Shown: piece by piece, positions 52,569-62,137 of the stretch | Layout of the letters: each line of letters begins with the position of its first letter | Position numbering within the stretch: the first letter of the stretch is position 1 | Source of the DNA: Bernardetia sp. MNP-M8 | Lineage (GTDB): Bacteria > Bacteroidota > Bacteroidia > Cytophagales > Bernardetiaceae | DNA: 64,000 bases | Assembly (NCBI RefSeq): GCF_037126285.1 | Contig: NZ_CP147012.1 | Location: 2,316,001 to 2,380,000 of the forward strand | Direction: 5' to 3' | The notes under the pieces: generated by a model | What the model was told of the DNA's origin: nothing | What the model saw: only the letters and a program-made list of their open reading frames with translations | Database searches by the model: none | Program-made: the position numbers and the translations under genes

Positions 52569-55211
52569 ATGATGTTTCGCAATAAAAAAAGTGAAGAAAA
52601 ACTTTATAAATTTAAAGACCTAAAAATCTATTCTTCTCCTGAATGGCTCGCTAATGGAATGCGAAAATACAGAACTGTTTTTGAGAGCATCGAAACGAGT
52701 TATTTGTATGTAGAGCTTTCTTTTTATAATAAATTATTTGATGTAGAAGAGTGGGAAGCTGCTATTTTACTCAAATGCTACCGTTTGAGCAGTCGAAAAG
52801 AGCGAGAAATCGTTTGTGAAATAAATGTAAATCAGGTTATTTCACCTCAAAATAATATAGTGAACATTAGAGAAGGTTGGGGAAATGATGAAGTAGGAAC
52901 ATTTTGGACACGAGGAGATTATGTTTGGGAAGCCTATATAGATGGTGAAATTTTTGGTACGAAACCTTTTTATATAGAAAGTGGAGGTCCTGTCACAACT
53001 CAAAACAATCCCTATTTTGAGATGCAAACTATAAAACTCTATGAAGGAACACAAGATGGAGTAGATGAAGAAAATAGAGTGTATCATAAACAATTTTCAG
53101 CCACTGAGGCTAGATATATTTGGGTAGAATTTAATTTTGAAAATCTGCAAGAAGATGACTTTTATTGTGAACTAACTTTTAATATATACAACGAAACTCG
53201 CCAATTAAAAGGGCAGACCATAGAAATAAAAAAGGTAGAACAAGATGAAGATTTTGTAGAAATAATTTCGGGTTATGGCTCTGATGTAAAAGGTTCGTGG
53301 ATTCGTGGACATTATACATTAGAAGTTATCTTTATGGACAGACTTATTGCAATTGTTCCATTTGAGGTGGGCAAAAAATTTGTAATTGGAAATACGGTTA
53401 TCTATCCTCCCTCGTCGTTTTTGACAGGAAGAGCCTATTCGAATCCTGCAAAAGAAAATGAGGAGGATGAAGAAGAAACCTATGAACAAGTAGTAGAAAG
53501 ATTAAATAATTTAATTGGACTCAAAGACCTCAAAAAAAGAATTCATGATTATACTTCTTATCTTCAATTTACTCAAATACGTCAAGATAAAGGACTTAAA
53601 GAAGATAAAAATCTAAATTTACATTTAGTTTTTAAAGGAAATCCAGGAACTGGAAAAACTACAATAGCTCAAATGATGGGAAAAATTTATCATCATTTAG
53701 GATTGCTTTCAACAGGAGAATTACACGAAGTAGGAAGAGCTGAACTTATTGGGCAATATATTGGACAAACTGCTCCAAAAGTAAAAGATATTATTGATAG
53801 AGCTAGAGGAGGAGTTTTATTTATTGATGAAGCCTATTCGTTAGTTCGCTCAGGAGAAGATAGCAAAGATTACGGACAAGAAGTAATTGAAATTTTGGTA
53901 AAAGAAATTTCGGACGGAAAAGGTGATATTGCTATTGTTTTGGCAGGGTATACACAACCTATGGAAACACTTTTAGAATCAAACCCAGGATTGAAATCTC
54001 GTTTCCCTGTTCAGTTTGAATTTCCAGATTATACTCCTCATGAACTTTTAGAAATTGCACAACTGACAGAAAAAGAAAGTGATTTGCAGTTTACACCCGA
54101 AGCTCTTCATATTTTGAGTAAAAAAATTACAGAAGAATATCGCAAAAGAGATACTACTTTTGGAAATGCTCGTTTTGTCAAAACTACAATTAGAGAAGCA
54201 AAAATGAATTTGGGAGTCAGGATTATGAAAATCGAAAATCCTAAAGAACTTTCAAAAACCGAACTTTCAACCGTTCATGTGGCTGATGTAGCGCATCTTA
54301 CAGCAGGAAAAACAGTTACTCCTCTTTTGCTTTCTATTGATGAGGAAGAATTGCAGCGTTCGATGGCAGAACTTCATGCTTTAGTTGGACTTTCAGAAGT
54401 CAAAAAACGTATCAACGAACTTATTGCTTTGGTTCGTTTTTATCAACAAACAGGACGCAATGTATTGAATCAGTTTTCACTGCACATGCTTTTCAAAGGA
54501 AATCCAGGGACTGGAAAAACTACCGTAGCTCGTATTTTAGCTACAATTTATAGAGCTTTAGGAATCTTGGAGCGTGGACATTTGGTAGAATGCGACCGTC
54601 AGAGTCTTGTTGCTGGTTTTGTAGGACAAACAGCTATTAAAACACAAGAAAAAATCAATAGTGCCATTGGTGGAATTTTGTTTATTGATGAGGCGTATTC
54701 TCTTACTTCAGATTCAAAAACTCAAAATGATTTTGGAAAAGAAGCCTTAGAAACCATTTTGAAACAAATGGAGGACAAACGAGGCGAATTTATTGTCATT
54801 GCAGCAGGTTATACTCAAAATATGGAGCAGTTTGTAGAAATGAACCCTGGTTTGAAATCTCGTTTTGATAGAACCATTATTTTTAAAGATTTAACAACAG
54901 AAGAACTTTTAGAAGTAGCAGAGGGATATTTTGAGAAAGAAAAATTGACTTTGACAGCAGAAACAAAAGAATATCTACAAAATCAAGTGACAGTTCTTCA
55001 TGCACAGAGAGATAAATATTTTGGAAATGCACGTACTATCCGAACTATTGCTGGGGAAGCTGTCAGACAACAACATTTGCGTATGGCATCGCTTCCTGAA
55101 GCTGAAAGAACTGAACAGATAATGCAAACTTTAGAAAAAATTGATTTAGAAAAAGTTAATTTCAATTATGAAGAATTGACAGGAAAACGTAGAATGGGCT
55201 TCAAAATGTAA
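52569..55211 (+). CDS. Two-motor AAA+ ATPase (CbbX/SpoVK-like) with duplicated N-terminal beta domain
   Basis: I place the start at the ATG pair at 52569-52574, since the 44 codons before it look untranslated (a TTG start there is weak); the product is 880 residues. Residues 10-145 and 147-270 are two similar beta-rich domains, each with a YLYVELSFYNK / YIWVEFNFEN-type strand and a GWGNDEVGTFWTRGDYVWEA / GYGSDVKGSWIRGHYTLEV repeat. Two CbbX/SpoVK-type AAA+ modules follow, with Walker A lysines K363 and K650 (GNPGTGKTT in both) and Walker B ILFIDEAYSL in both. EccA of type VII secretion and CbbX have one such module; the double form with these N-terminal repeats has no function known to me. 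Confidence 0.82.
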   Translation: MMFRNKKSEEKLYKFKDLKIYSSPEWLANGMRKYRTVFESIETSYLYVELSFYNKLFDVEEWEAAILLKCYRLSSRKEREIVCEINVNQVISPQNNIVNIREGWGNDEVGTFWTRGDYVWEAYIDGEIFGTKPFYIESGGPVTTQNNPYFEMQTIKLYEGTQDGVDEENRVYHKQFSATEARYIWVEFNFENLQEDDFYCELTFNIYNETRQLKGQTIEIKKVEQDEDFVEIISGYGSDVKGSWIRGHYTLEVIFMDRLIAIVPFEVGKKFVIGNTVIYPPSSFLTGRAYSNPAKENEEDEEETYEQVVERLNNLIGLKDLKKRIHDYTSYLQFTQIRQDKGLKEDKNLNLHLVFKGNPGTGKTTIAQMMGKIYHHLGLLSTGELHEVGRAELIGQYIGQTAPKVKDIIDRARGGVLFIDEAYSLVRSGEDSKDYGQEVIEILVKEISDGKGDIAIVLAGYTQPMETLLESNPGLKSRFPVQFEFPDYTPHELLEIAQLTEKESDLQFTPEALHILSKKITEEYRKRDTTFGNARFVKTTIREAKMNLGVRIMKIENPKELSKTELSTVHVADVAHLTAGKTVTPLLLSIDEEELQRSMAELHALVGLSEVKKRINELIALVRFYQQTGRNVLNQFSLHMLFKGNPGTGKTTVARILATIYRALGILERGHLVECDRQSLVAGFVGQTAIKTQEKINSAIGGILFIDEAYSLTSDSKTQNDFGKEALETILKQMEDKRGEFIVIAAGYTQNMEQFVEMNPGLKSRFDRTIIFKDLTTEELLEVAEGYFEKEKLTLTAETKEYLQNQVTVLHAQRDKYFGNARTIRTIAGEAVRQQHLRMASLPEAERTEQIMQTLEKIDLEKVNFNYEELTGKRRMGFKM

Positions 55212-55256
55212 TCCTGTCATGATTGATTATGAAGATGATATGTTGGAGTAAAATGT

Positions 55257-55394
55257 ATACCAAAATAAAAGGTATTTCACCCTTTTATATTTACGGATAT
55301 AGTTTACGAAAAATAAAGTTTTTGGTGCATTTTTCTTACGCTAAAGCGTAAACTACAGGTAAAAGCAATTACTAAAAAGTATTTATTTTGGTAT
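55257..55394. repeat. Nested inverted repeat, MITE-like, between converging genes
   Basis: The outer arms ATACCAAAATAAA (55257-55269) and TTTATTTTGGTAT (55382-55394) are perfect 13-bp inverted repeats. Inside, TAGTTTACG (from about 55310) pairs with CGTAAACTA, and TTACGCT-AA-AGCGTAA is a third small palindrome. The total of 138 bp sits between the AAA+ gene and the EamA gene; the right end overlaps the EamA stop by one base. Confidence 0.65.
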
Positions 55395-56410
55395 TACCTA
55401 TCCAAAATTTTATCATCTAATTCTGTTATTTCTTTATTCTTGCTTTTAAAAGTAACATTCAAAATTACTCCCAACAACATAAGACCAATTCCGATAGCAA
55501 CATAGATATTAAAGACCTCGTGAAAAAATAAAAATCCAAAACCAAGTGCATACACTATGCCTGTATAGCTCACACTTGCAACTTTTGCAGCTTCTTCAAC
55601 TTGATAGGCTTTTGTCATATATAATTGTGCAATTTGTGTCAAAATTCCTATCAAAAGTAAATATAACCAATCTATTCCCACAGGCATTGTCCATTCATAA
55701 AAAATACAATACAAACTAGCGATAGGCAGCGTTACAAGTGGAAAATAAAGAATTACCATAAGAGGATGTTCCGAAGTTTTGAGTTTTCTGATGCAATTAT
55801 ATGCACAACCAGCAAGAAAAGCTGCTGCAATTGCCATCACAAAATAAATTGTATCGACACGCTCATCAAAACCTTTTACCATCGTTACACCAATAAAAGA
55901 AATCAAGAAAAATAACCATTGAAGAGGCACTAAACGCTCTCCCAAAATAAGCCACGCAATAATTGCCGTAAAAATTGGAGATAAATAATGTAACGTAATT
56001 GCAGAAGCAAGAGGAATATTTTGAATCGTGGTAAAGAATAGAAAAAGAGCCATTCCACCAAAAAGACCTCGCAAAAAAAGAATTTTTTTATTTGTTCCTA
56101 ATCCTTTTACTTTTTGCATTTTGAGTCCAATTACACAAATTACAAAGGAAACAGAAGAACGAAAAAGTATAATTTCCATTGCAGGAATATGAGGCAACAT
56201 TTTGACTATCAAATTCATGATAGCAAAACAAAAAATAGCAAAAAGCATATATAAGATACCTTTTGAAATGCCAATTTTTGCAAATAAATCATCAATTTTT
56301 GAAGTAGAAACGGAAGAGGAAGGAGTAGAATTTTCCAAAGAATATATTTTTTGTAGATTTTCTGTATAAATTATCCACAAAGGTAAGCAAGCCCAAACGA
56401 AGTAAAACAA
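55394..56410 (-). CDS. EamA-family (DMT) transporter
   Basis: This drug/metabolite transporter homologue has about ten membrane helices in two EamA repeats (about 50-185 and 195-330). GILYMLFAIFCFAIMNLIVK opens the first helix; the second repeat contains LLIGILTQIAQLYMTKAYQV. The product is 338 residues as read from the first ATG. The first 48 residues are not typical of the family, and a TTG start at residue 25 (LENSTPSS) would be shorter; I keep the ATG. The substrate is unknown. Confidence 0.82.
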   Translation of the reverse strand: MFYFVWACLPLWIIYTENLQKIYSLENSTPSSSVSTSKIDDLFAKIGISKGILYMLFAIFCFAIMNLIVKMLPHIPAMEIILFRSSVSFVICVIGLKMQKVKGLGTNKKILFLRGLFGGMALFLFFTTIQNIPLASAITLHYLSPIFTAIIAWLILGERLVPLQWLFFLISFIGVTMVKGFDERVDTIYFVMAIAAAFLAGCAYNCIRKLKTSEHPLMVILYFPLVTLPIASLYCIFYEWTMPVGIDWLYLLLIGILTQIAQLYMTKAYQVEEAAKVASVSYTGIVYALGFGFLFFHEVFNIYVAIGIGLMLLGVILNVTFKSKNKEITELDDKILDR

Positions 56411-56440
56411 AAGCTAAACTATAAATAACTAAAATTAAGG

Positions 56441-57010
56441 TTAGCGAATTCCGAGAAAATCTTCGTGAACATTAAAAATCAAAGAAAATTGATGATTTGA
56501 GATAAATGGAAATACTCGTTCTTTATTCTGACGAGTAGAAAAATTATAGCCATAATACAACAGCACATCTCCAAAAACCCCCAAACCTATTTTTGGCGTA
56601 ATAACAAAAGCATTTTTGGAAAAATCCGTTTGATATTTTGCTTCTAGTGCTAGAGCTAGTAACATAGCATTTACTTCTACTCCTGTTTTTATTCCATAGA
56701 CATTTCTGGATTGACTCTCATTCAATTGAAAATTAGGAATAACTTCTAAAGCTGTATAATAGGAACGACTAAAATAACCTGTACAACCAAAGTTTCGCAT
56801 CTGAAAAGCTACACCTGCTTCTGAATAAAAGTCTTTTTGTAATCCTGCACCAATACGAATAGAAATGTAATTTAAAGAAGAGTAATTTCTATTTACTACT
56901 CCATACGGTCTATGCCTCTGTAAACTATCTTCTTGTGCAAAAACAGAAGATATGGAAAAGAGCCAAGTAAACAAAAGAGCTATTACAATAAAAGTTTTTT
57001 GATGATTCAT
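56441..57010 (-). CDS. Secreted hypothetical protein, possible outer-membrane beta barrel
   Basis: This 189-residue protein has a signal peptide (KTFIVIALLFTWLFSISSVFAQ). The mature part alternates polar and hydrophobic residues with many aromatics at strand ends (YISIRIGAGLQKDFYSEAG, YYTALEVIPNFQLNESQ), the pattern of small outer-membrane barrels. Family and function are unknown. It is 30 bases upstream of the EamA gene on the same strand, so the two may be co-transcribed. Confidence 0.55.
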   Translation of the reverse strand: MNHQKTFIVIALLFTWLFSISSVFAQEDSLQRHRPYGVVNRNYSSLNYISIRIGAGLQKDFYSEAGVAFQMRNFGCTGYFSRSYYTALEVIPNFQLNESQSRNVYGIKTGVEVNAMLLALALEAKYQTDFSKNAFVITPKIGLGVFGDVLLYYGYNFSTRQNKERVFPFISNHQFSLIFNVHEDFLGIR

Positions 57011-57085
57011 TTTTATAAAAATAAGGTTAGTTTAAAAAAAACGTTTTTGCTTTTTTAGGGCTAATCTACTGTAAGATAAGTATTT

Positions 57086-57120
57086 TTGCCGTTGTTGGGG
57101 TCCTCATCAACAACAATATT
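57086..57120. repeat. GTTGTTG-type gene-end hairpin
   Basis: GTTGTTG (57093-57099) pairs with CAACAAC (57110-57116) around GGGTCCTCAT, preceded by GCC. It belongs to the same word family as hairpins at 24825, 43749 and 62141. Confidence 0.5.
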
Positions 57121-57218
57121 CACATATACCATACTCTACATTTACTGCTCATCGTACAGAGACTATAAAATCAAGCTAAAAGTTATTTCTTTACTTACCT
57201 TTGTTCTTTTAAAACTTA

Positions 57219-58106
57219 TTGGAAAAAGACATAGTTACAATCTACACTACCGAAAAACATACCGTTCCACAACAACTAAATTCTCCTATTCGTCTTCAAG
57301 AATATGGAGTAGGTATTTTTGCACTCATCCCTACCAAGTCAGCTTTCAAAAAAGCTTTGAAAAAAAATTATATTACAGTCAATAGTAAACCTGCCACGAC
57401 GGCTACTTTCATAACTGGTGGGGAAACTATTATTTTATCGCTTCCAAAAGAAGAAAAAATAAAAAGAGAATTTATTTTTCCTCTCAAGGTTTTGTTTGAA
57501 GATGAATATTTGGCAATCATTCATAAACCTGCTGGTATTTTGGTAAGTGGAAATAGCTTTAAAACGATTGCAAATGCGTTACCTCAAAACTTAAAAAAGA
57601 GTAATCTTGATGATGCGACCATTCCACAGCCTGTTCATCGCTTAGATTATGGAACAACAGGAGTTTTGCTTGTTGGAAAAACAGCTAGTAGTATTCGTGC
57701 TTTGAACAAACTTTTTGAAGATAAAGAAATTCAAAAAAACTACTATGCTGTTGCGATTGGAAAAATGAAAGAAAAGCAGGGAGTAATAAATACAGAAGTG
57801 GATGAAAAAGAATCAAAATCAAACTATCAGGTTATAGAATCTGTAGTTTCTCCAAGGTTTAAATTTCTGAATTTGGTAAAACTAGAACCCAAAACAGGAA
57901 GAAGACATCAACTCAGAATTCATCTTTCAAGTATAGGAAATCCAATTTTGGGAGACAAAGAATATGGAATTGAAAATCTAATTCTGAATGGAAAAGGAAT
58001 TTATCTACATGCTTATTCCTTGGAATTTATCCATCCCTCTACAAAACAAAAGATTTATATAGAAGACAAATTGCCTCCAAAATTTCTAAAACTATTTACT
58101 TTATAG
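57219..58106 (+). CDS. RluA-family RNA pseudouridine synthase
   Basis: This 295-residue enzyme isomerises uridine in rRNA or tRNA. An S4-like N-terminal part (SAFKKALKKNYITVNSKPA, 41-59) precedes the catalytic domain with the family signature HRLDYGTTG and catalytic D143. The later motifs RRHQLRIHLSSIGNPILGD (about 227-245) and LHAYSLEFIHP are complete. The target position is unknown. The start is a TTG (EKDIVTIYTTEK follows); no better ATG lies in frame before the S4 part. Confidence 0.87.
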   Translation: MEKDIVTIYTTEKHTVPQQLNSPIRLQEYGVGIFALIPTKSAFKKALKKNYITVNSKPATTATFITGGETIILSLPKEEKIKREFIFPLKVLFEDEYLAIIHKPAGILVSGNSFKTIANALPQNLKKSNLDDATIPQPVHRLDYGTTGVLLVGKTASSIRALNKLFEDKEIQKNYYAVAIGKMKEKQGVINTEVDEKESKSNYQVIESVVSPRFKFLNLVKLEPKTGRRHQLRIHLSSIGNPILGDKEYGIENLILNGKGIYLHAYSLEFIHPSTKQKIYIEDKLPPKFLKLFTL

Positions 58107-58302
58107 AGCATAGTTATTCTTAAAAAAAACTAAATTTCTATTGTGTTTCCATAAAAAGATAAAAGGAGTTGCTTTATTTTACTAATAATCTTTAAAACTT
58201 CATTGCTATTTTTTGGTGAGTTTCTGAATTATGTATCTTGCTATGATATATAACTTAAACTAGCCATACACACACATTTTATTTTATCCCTATTTCAAAT
58301 TT

Positions 58303-60393
58303 ATGAGACATTCTATCTACAAAATTGGAGCTGTTACACTTGGTCTGACTATCGGATTAGGTCTAACATCTTGCAATGAACCTAAGAAATCAACAGCTAC
58401 CGAAGCAACTGAAGAAGTAGCAACAGATAAAAAACCAACTGATTATTTAGCTATTGATTTGGCTAACTTTGATACAACTGTTCGTCCTCAAGACGACTTT
58501 TTTATGTTTGTCAATGGAAACTGGCTGAAAAATAATCCTATTCCTGCTTCTGAAACTCGCTGGACAAGTTTTAGCGAAATATTGGAAAGAAATAGAGAAA
58601 TTTTGAAGCGTGTTGCTGAAAATGCAGCAAACAATACTTCTGCTTCACCTACTTCTGCTGAAGGACATGTGGCAGCATTCTATAAAAGTGGAATGAACGA
58701 AGAAAAACGTGAAGAAATGGGTTTAAAGCCTATGGAAATATACTTAGAAGCAATCAACAAAGCAGCTACTTTAGAAGAGTTTTTGAAAGTTTCGGCAGAC
58801 CAAAAGTCTGTTGCAGGTGGCTTGTTTAGTATGTATGTAACGGCTGATGAGAAAAATAGCTCTACAAATGCTCTTTATCTTAATCAAGGTGGAACTTCTC
58901 TTCCAAAATCATATTATGAAGTTGCAGACCTAAAAGAAAAACTCAATGCTTTTGAAAAGCATGTTGCTAATATGTTTGTTTTGATGGGAGAAAATGAAGA
59001 AACGGCAGCAAAAAAAGCGCAACATGTAGTTGCTATCGAAACAGCATTAGCTAAAGTTTCTCGTACACCAGCAGAGCGCAGAGATACAGAAAAGAATTAT
59101 AATAAAATGACATTTGCAGAACTTCAAAAACTTTCTCCAAATGTAGATTGGAAAGCGCATTTGTCAGATGTTGGAGTTCAAAATATCGAAAGTGTAGAAA
59201 ATGTTATTTTAGGCACACCTGAATTCTTTACAGGATTGAGTAAAATTTTGAAGAGTAATTCTTTAGATGCTCTTAAAGATTATCAAAAATATCAACTTGC
59301 AAGTAGCTTTTCCAATTTCTTAAATAGTGCTTTTGAGAAAGAAGCATTTGATTTTTACAACAAAACAATGCGTGGACAAAATGAAATGCAAGAGCGTTGG
59401 AAACTTGTTTTAAACGTAATCGATAGAAGTGTAGGTCATTCGTTAGGTCAGCTTTATGTAAAAGAAGCATTTAGTCCAAAAGCAAAAGAACGTGCTGAAA
59501 TAATGATAAACGACGTTCGTGCAGGTTTTGAAGACCATATTAAAAGTTTAGAGTGGATGGGAGAAGACACAAAGAAACAAGCTCTTACAAAACTTTCTGC
59601 CATCACTACAAAAATTGGCTATCCTGACACATGGAAAACTTATGAAGGTCTTGAGCTTTCAGAAGACAATTATGCTCAAAACTTTATGAATGCAAGCAAC
59701 TGGTGGCTAAAAGATAATTTAGCAAAAGTAGGTCAGCCTGTAGATAAAGAAGAATGGCACATGACACCTTCAACTGTAAATGCGTATTACAATCCAACAA
59801 GCAACGAAATTGTATTTCCTGCTGGAATCCTTCAACCTCCTTTCTTTAGTGAATACGCTGATGATGCTGTCAATTATGGTGGAATTGGTGCAGTTATCGG
59901 ACACGAAATTTCTCATGGTTTTGACGACCAAGGAAGTCAGTACGATGCAGAAGGAAACATGAATAACTGGTGGACAGACACAGACAAAGAAAAATTCAAA
60001 GAGCGTACAACTTCACTCATCAATCAATACAGTGAATATACAGTTTTAGAGGACATTAATGTAAAAGGAGATGCTACTCTAGGTGAAAATATTGCTGATT
60101 TGGGGGGAATGGCTGTTGCTTATGATGCACTTCAAAAGGCGTGGGCAAGAGATGGAAAACCAGAAAATGAAAGTGGGTTTACACCAGAACAACGTTTCTT
60201 TATAAGTTGGGCGCAAATTTGGCGTGTAAACTTCACAGATGATGAACTTCGTAACCGAATTGAAACAGACTATCACTCTCCAGGAATGTTCCGTGCAAAT
60301 GGACCTTTGAGTAATTTTGATCCATTCTTTACAGCTTTTGATGTAAAAGAAGGTGACAAAATGCGTAGAGAAAAACAAATCGTTATTTGGTAG
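58303..60393 (+). CDS. pepO: M13-family metallopeptidase (neprilysin-like), lipoprotein
   Basis: This 696-residue zinc endopeptidase has a signal with a lipobox ending in C24 (GLGLTSCNEP), then a Thr/Glu-rich linker. The M13 N-terminal domain (RPQDDFFMFVNGNWLKNNPI, about 62-81) is followed by the catalytic motif GHEISHGFDDQG (about 534-545) and ENIADLGG (about 595-602) with the third zinc ligand. C-terminal NGPLSNFDPFFTAFDV is typical. It would cleave short peptides at the cell surface or in the periplasm. It is monocistronic, with strong terminators. Confidence 0.92.
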   Translation: MRHSIYKIGAVTLGLTIGLGLTSCNEPKKSTATEATEEVATDKKPTDYLAIDLANFDTTVRPQDDFFMFVNGNWLKNNPIPASETRWTSFSEILERNREILKRVAENAANNTSASPTSAEGHVAAFYKSGMNEEKREEMGLKPMEIYLEAINKAATLEEFLKVSADQKSVAGGLFSMYVTADEKNSSTNALYLNQGGTSLPKSYYEVADLKEKLNAFEKHVANMFVLMGENEETAAKKAQHVVAIETALAKVSRTPAERRDTEKNYNKMTFAELQKLSPNVDWKAHLSDVGVQNIESVENVILGTPEFFTGLSKILKSNSLDALKDYQKYQLASSFSNFLNSAFEKEAFDFYNKTMRGQNEMQERWKLVLNVIDRSVGHSLGQLYVKEAFSPKAKERAEIMINDVRAGFEDHIKSLEWMGEDTKKQALTKLSAITTKIGYPDTWKTYEGLELSEDNYAQNFMNASNWWLKDNLAKVGQPVDKEEWHMTPSTVNAYYNPTSNEIVFPAGILQPPFFSEYADDAVNYGGIGAVIGHEISHGFDDQGSQYDAEGNMNNWWTDTDKEKFKERTTSLINQYSEYTVLEDINVKGDATLGENIADLGGMAVAYDALQKAWARDGKPENESGFTPEQRFFISWAQIWRVNFTDDELRNRIETDYHSPGMFRANGPLSNFDPFFTAFDVKEGDKMRREKQIVIW

Positions 60394-60423
60394 AAAATTG
60401 TCACATTACTTTCTTAAAATAAG

Positions 60424-60464
60424 AAAACCGTTTTATTATTTTTTAGATAGTAAAACGGTTTTTT
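60424..60464 (+). terminator. Terminator after the M13 peptidase gene
   Basis: AAAACCGTTTTA (60424-60435) pairs perfectly with TAAAACGGTTTT (60451-60462), followed by T residues. Confidence 0.85.
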
Positions 60465-60493
60465 GATGCTTATTTTTTTAAAAATTTAGACAA

Positions 60494-60526
60494 AAAAATC
60501 CCTTCTTTATACAAAAAGGGATTTTT
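60494..60526. terminator. Second terminator-like hairpin
   Basis: AAAAATCCCTT (60494-60504) pairs with AAGGGATTTTT (60516-60526) around an 11-base loop. T-runs occur on both strands. It sits between the peptidase terminator and copy B of the dispersed element. Confidence 0.7.
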
Positions 60527-60538
60527 CATCTGTTTCTT

Positions 60539-60915
60539 TTAAAAGTATAACTGAGTAATTTAAAAATGAGCAGTTGCAAAAAATATTCATTATTAGCTAA
60601 TGAGACAAACTACTGATTACTCTGTTTTAACTTTCTATTTTTGGTTCTGAAAAAATAAAGTTACTGTTAAAAATTTTTGCTTGTTGTGATTTCCTTCTAA
60701 AATCTAAACGTACAAATCAGTTACTTTGAGAACCTGTGTTACTTTTATACTTACTTACTTGACTTATATATTTCAATAGGCTTGCCAATGCCAAAAAACA
60801 GTTAGAAATAATTTCATTTTACTAAAAAACAGCTTTTATAGCTTATAAAGGCGTATTTTGTTTTCTGAAAAATAAACACAGAGAAAATATTTTTTCAAAA
60901 TAGAAAGGTGGTTTT
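60539..60915. repeat. Dispersed intergenic element, copy B
   Basis: Block order is the same as in 283-640: AAAAGTATAACTGA (60541-60554), AAAGTTACTGTTAAAAA (60658-60674), CAAATCAGTTACTTTGAGA (60713-60731), the long block from TTGACTTATATATTTC (60759) to AGGCTTGCCAAT (60789), and GTATTTTGTTTT near 60854. Block spacing differs by up to about 22 bases from copy A. It lies between the converging M13 peptidase and bioD genes. Confidence 0.7.
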
Positions 60916-60939
60916 TTCAGAATAGAAAAAAATACAGAT

Positions 60940-61578
60940 TTACCACCCAATTTGTTGTGCATATTTCTTTACTGTTTCCTGTGAAATTTCCTTTTCTTGT
61001 TTTATTCTTAAAAGAACTTTAGAATCTAATTGATGAAGGATATAATTTTCGATAATCTGTTCTGATTCTGGATTAGATTCTCCATTAAAAATAATTCCTT
61101 TCAACTTGATATTTCTGTTTTTGATGGCTTCTAAGCTCAAAATGGTATGATTGATACTTCCCAAATAAAGATTACACACCAAAATGAGAGGTAAACTTAA
61201 TTTTTCTATTATATCAATTACATAATCAGCTTTTCCATTTTGTCCATAACTAATTGGAACAAATAATCCTCCTGCACCTTCAACAATAAGATTCTTATCC
61301 TGACTTTCTTTTGGTAATTCAAAATCTGAGAGATTAATGTTTATATTATCAATATTGGCAGCTGCATGAGGCGACATAGGAGCTGTAAGACAAAAACGTT
61401 CTTTCAAAAAAACACTCTCTGTATTCGAAACTAGATTTTTCACTTGGTCTGTATCTTTTGGTAAACCTGCCTGTATGGGTTTCCAATAATGAGCCTTTAG
61501 AGCTTCTACCAAAATTGCACTAACGAATGTTTTTCCACTATCTGTTCCGATGGCAGAAATAAAATATTGATGTTGCAT
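60940..61578 (-). CDS. bioD: Dethiobiotin synthetase
   Basis: This 212-residue enzyme makes dethiobiotin from 7,8-diaminopelargonic acid, CO2 and ATP. The P-loop GTDSGKT is at 11-17, and the second conserved segment EGAGGLFVPIS at about 99-109. The K at the start of FWKPIQAGLPKDTDQ-type sequence (YWKPIQAGLPKDTD, about 31-44) is present. Other bio genes are not in the window. It is 17 bases downstream of the next gene, so it is likely last in an operon. Confidence 0.92.
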   Translation of the reverse strand: MQHQYFISAIGTDSGKTFVSAILVEALKAHYWKPIQAGLPKDTDQVKNLVSNTESVFLKERFCLTAPMSPHAAANIDNININLSDFELPKESQDKNLIVEGAGGLFVPISYGQNGKADYVIDIIEKLSLPLILVCNLYLGSINHTILSLEAIKNRNIKLKGIIFNGESNPESEQIIENYILHQLDSKVLLRIKQEKEISQETVKKYAQQIGW

Positions 61579-61595
61579 AAAATTTCAAATAGGTT

Positions 61596-62105
61596 TTAAT
61601 TTTTGTCTAATTGAATAAGATATTCTAAATATTCATGTCCTCTTTTCTCTGCAAAGAAATCCAAACTTAACATTAAAATTGCCTGAATCGCCAAACCCAA
61701 TCCTAAACCTTTCAAAAGACTTGTTGTAAAAGTCTGAGTAGAAAAAGTGAAATAAAGGATAATTCCTAAAGTAGCCAATGCTATTTCTACATAACGATAA
61801 ATAACAAAATTTTTCATTACCACTTCCATACGTGGAATTTCCTGTGTTTTGATACTAGAAGGTTCATTTTTGAAGATATTTTCTACTCGTATAATGTCTT
61901 TAGGAGAACGAAAAAAAACGGTTGTTCCAACAACTAACTGAATGAGAGCTACAAAAATAAGAGAAATTGCCATTCCATAAAAAAATGGTTTTTTTACTAC
62001 AAATATAAAATAAATTGAAATGAGCGTAGCGATAATTCCTACGCCTGTAAAAAATAGACTTTCAAAACGCTCTGCATTAAAATATTCTTGAATAAAAGGA
62101 TTCAT
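61596..62105 (-). CDS. Four-helix membrane protein, unknown
   Basis: This 169-residue protein has four predicted membrane helices (about 17-36, 43-65, 103-123, 130-150) and a short soluble loop (about 66-95, RSPKDIIRVENIFKNEPSSI). No motif is recognised. It lies between bioD and the saccharopine-dehydrogenase-like gene; operon membership is inferred from spacing. Confidence 0.55.
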   Translation of the reverse strand: MNPFIQEYFNAERFESLFFTGVGIIATLISIYFIFVVKKPFFYGMAISLIFVALIQLVVGTTVFFRSPKDIIRVENIFKNEPSSIKTQEIPRMEVVMKNFVIYRYVEIALATLGIILYFTFSTQTFTTSLLKGLGLGLAIQAILMLSLDFFAEKRGHEYLEYLIQLDKN

Positions 62106-62137
62106 TTTTTTAAAATTTAAGTAGTTAGAAGTTTAGT

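Noticed and set aside
57086-57385. Plus-strand frame overlapping the RluA-type gene
   Set aside because: It overlaps the S4-like part in another frame and has no family features; the RluA frame is clearly coding.
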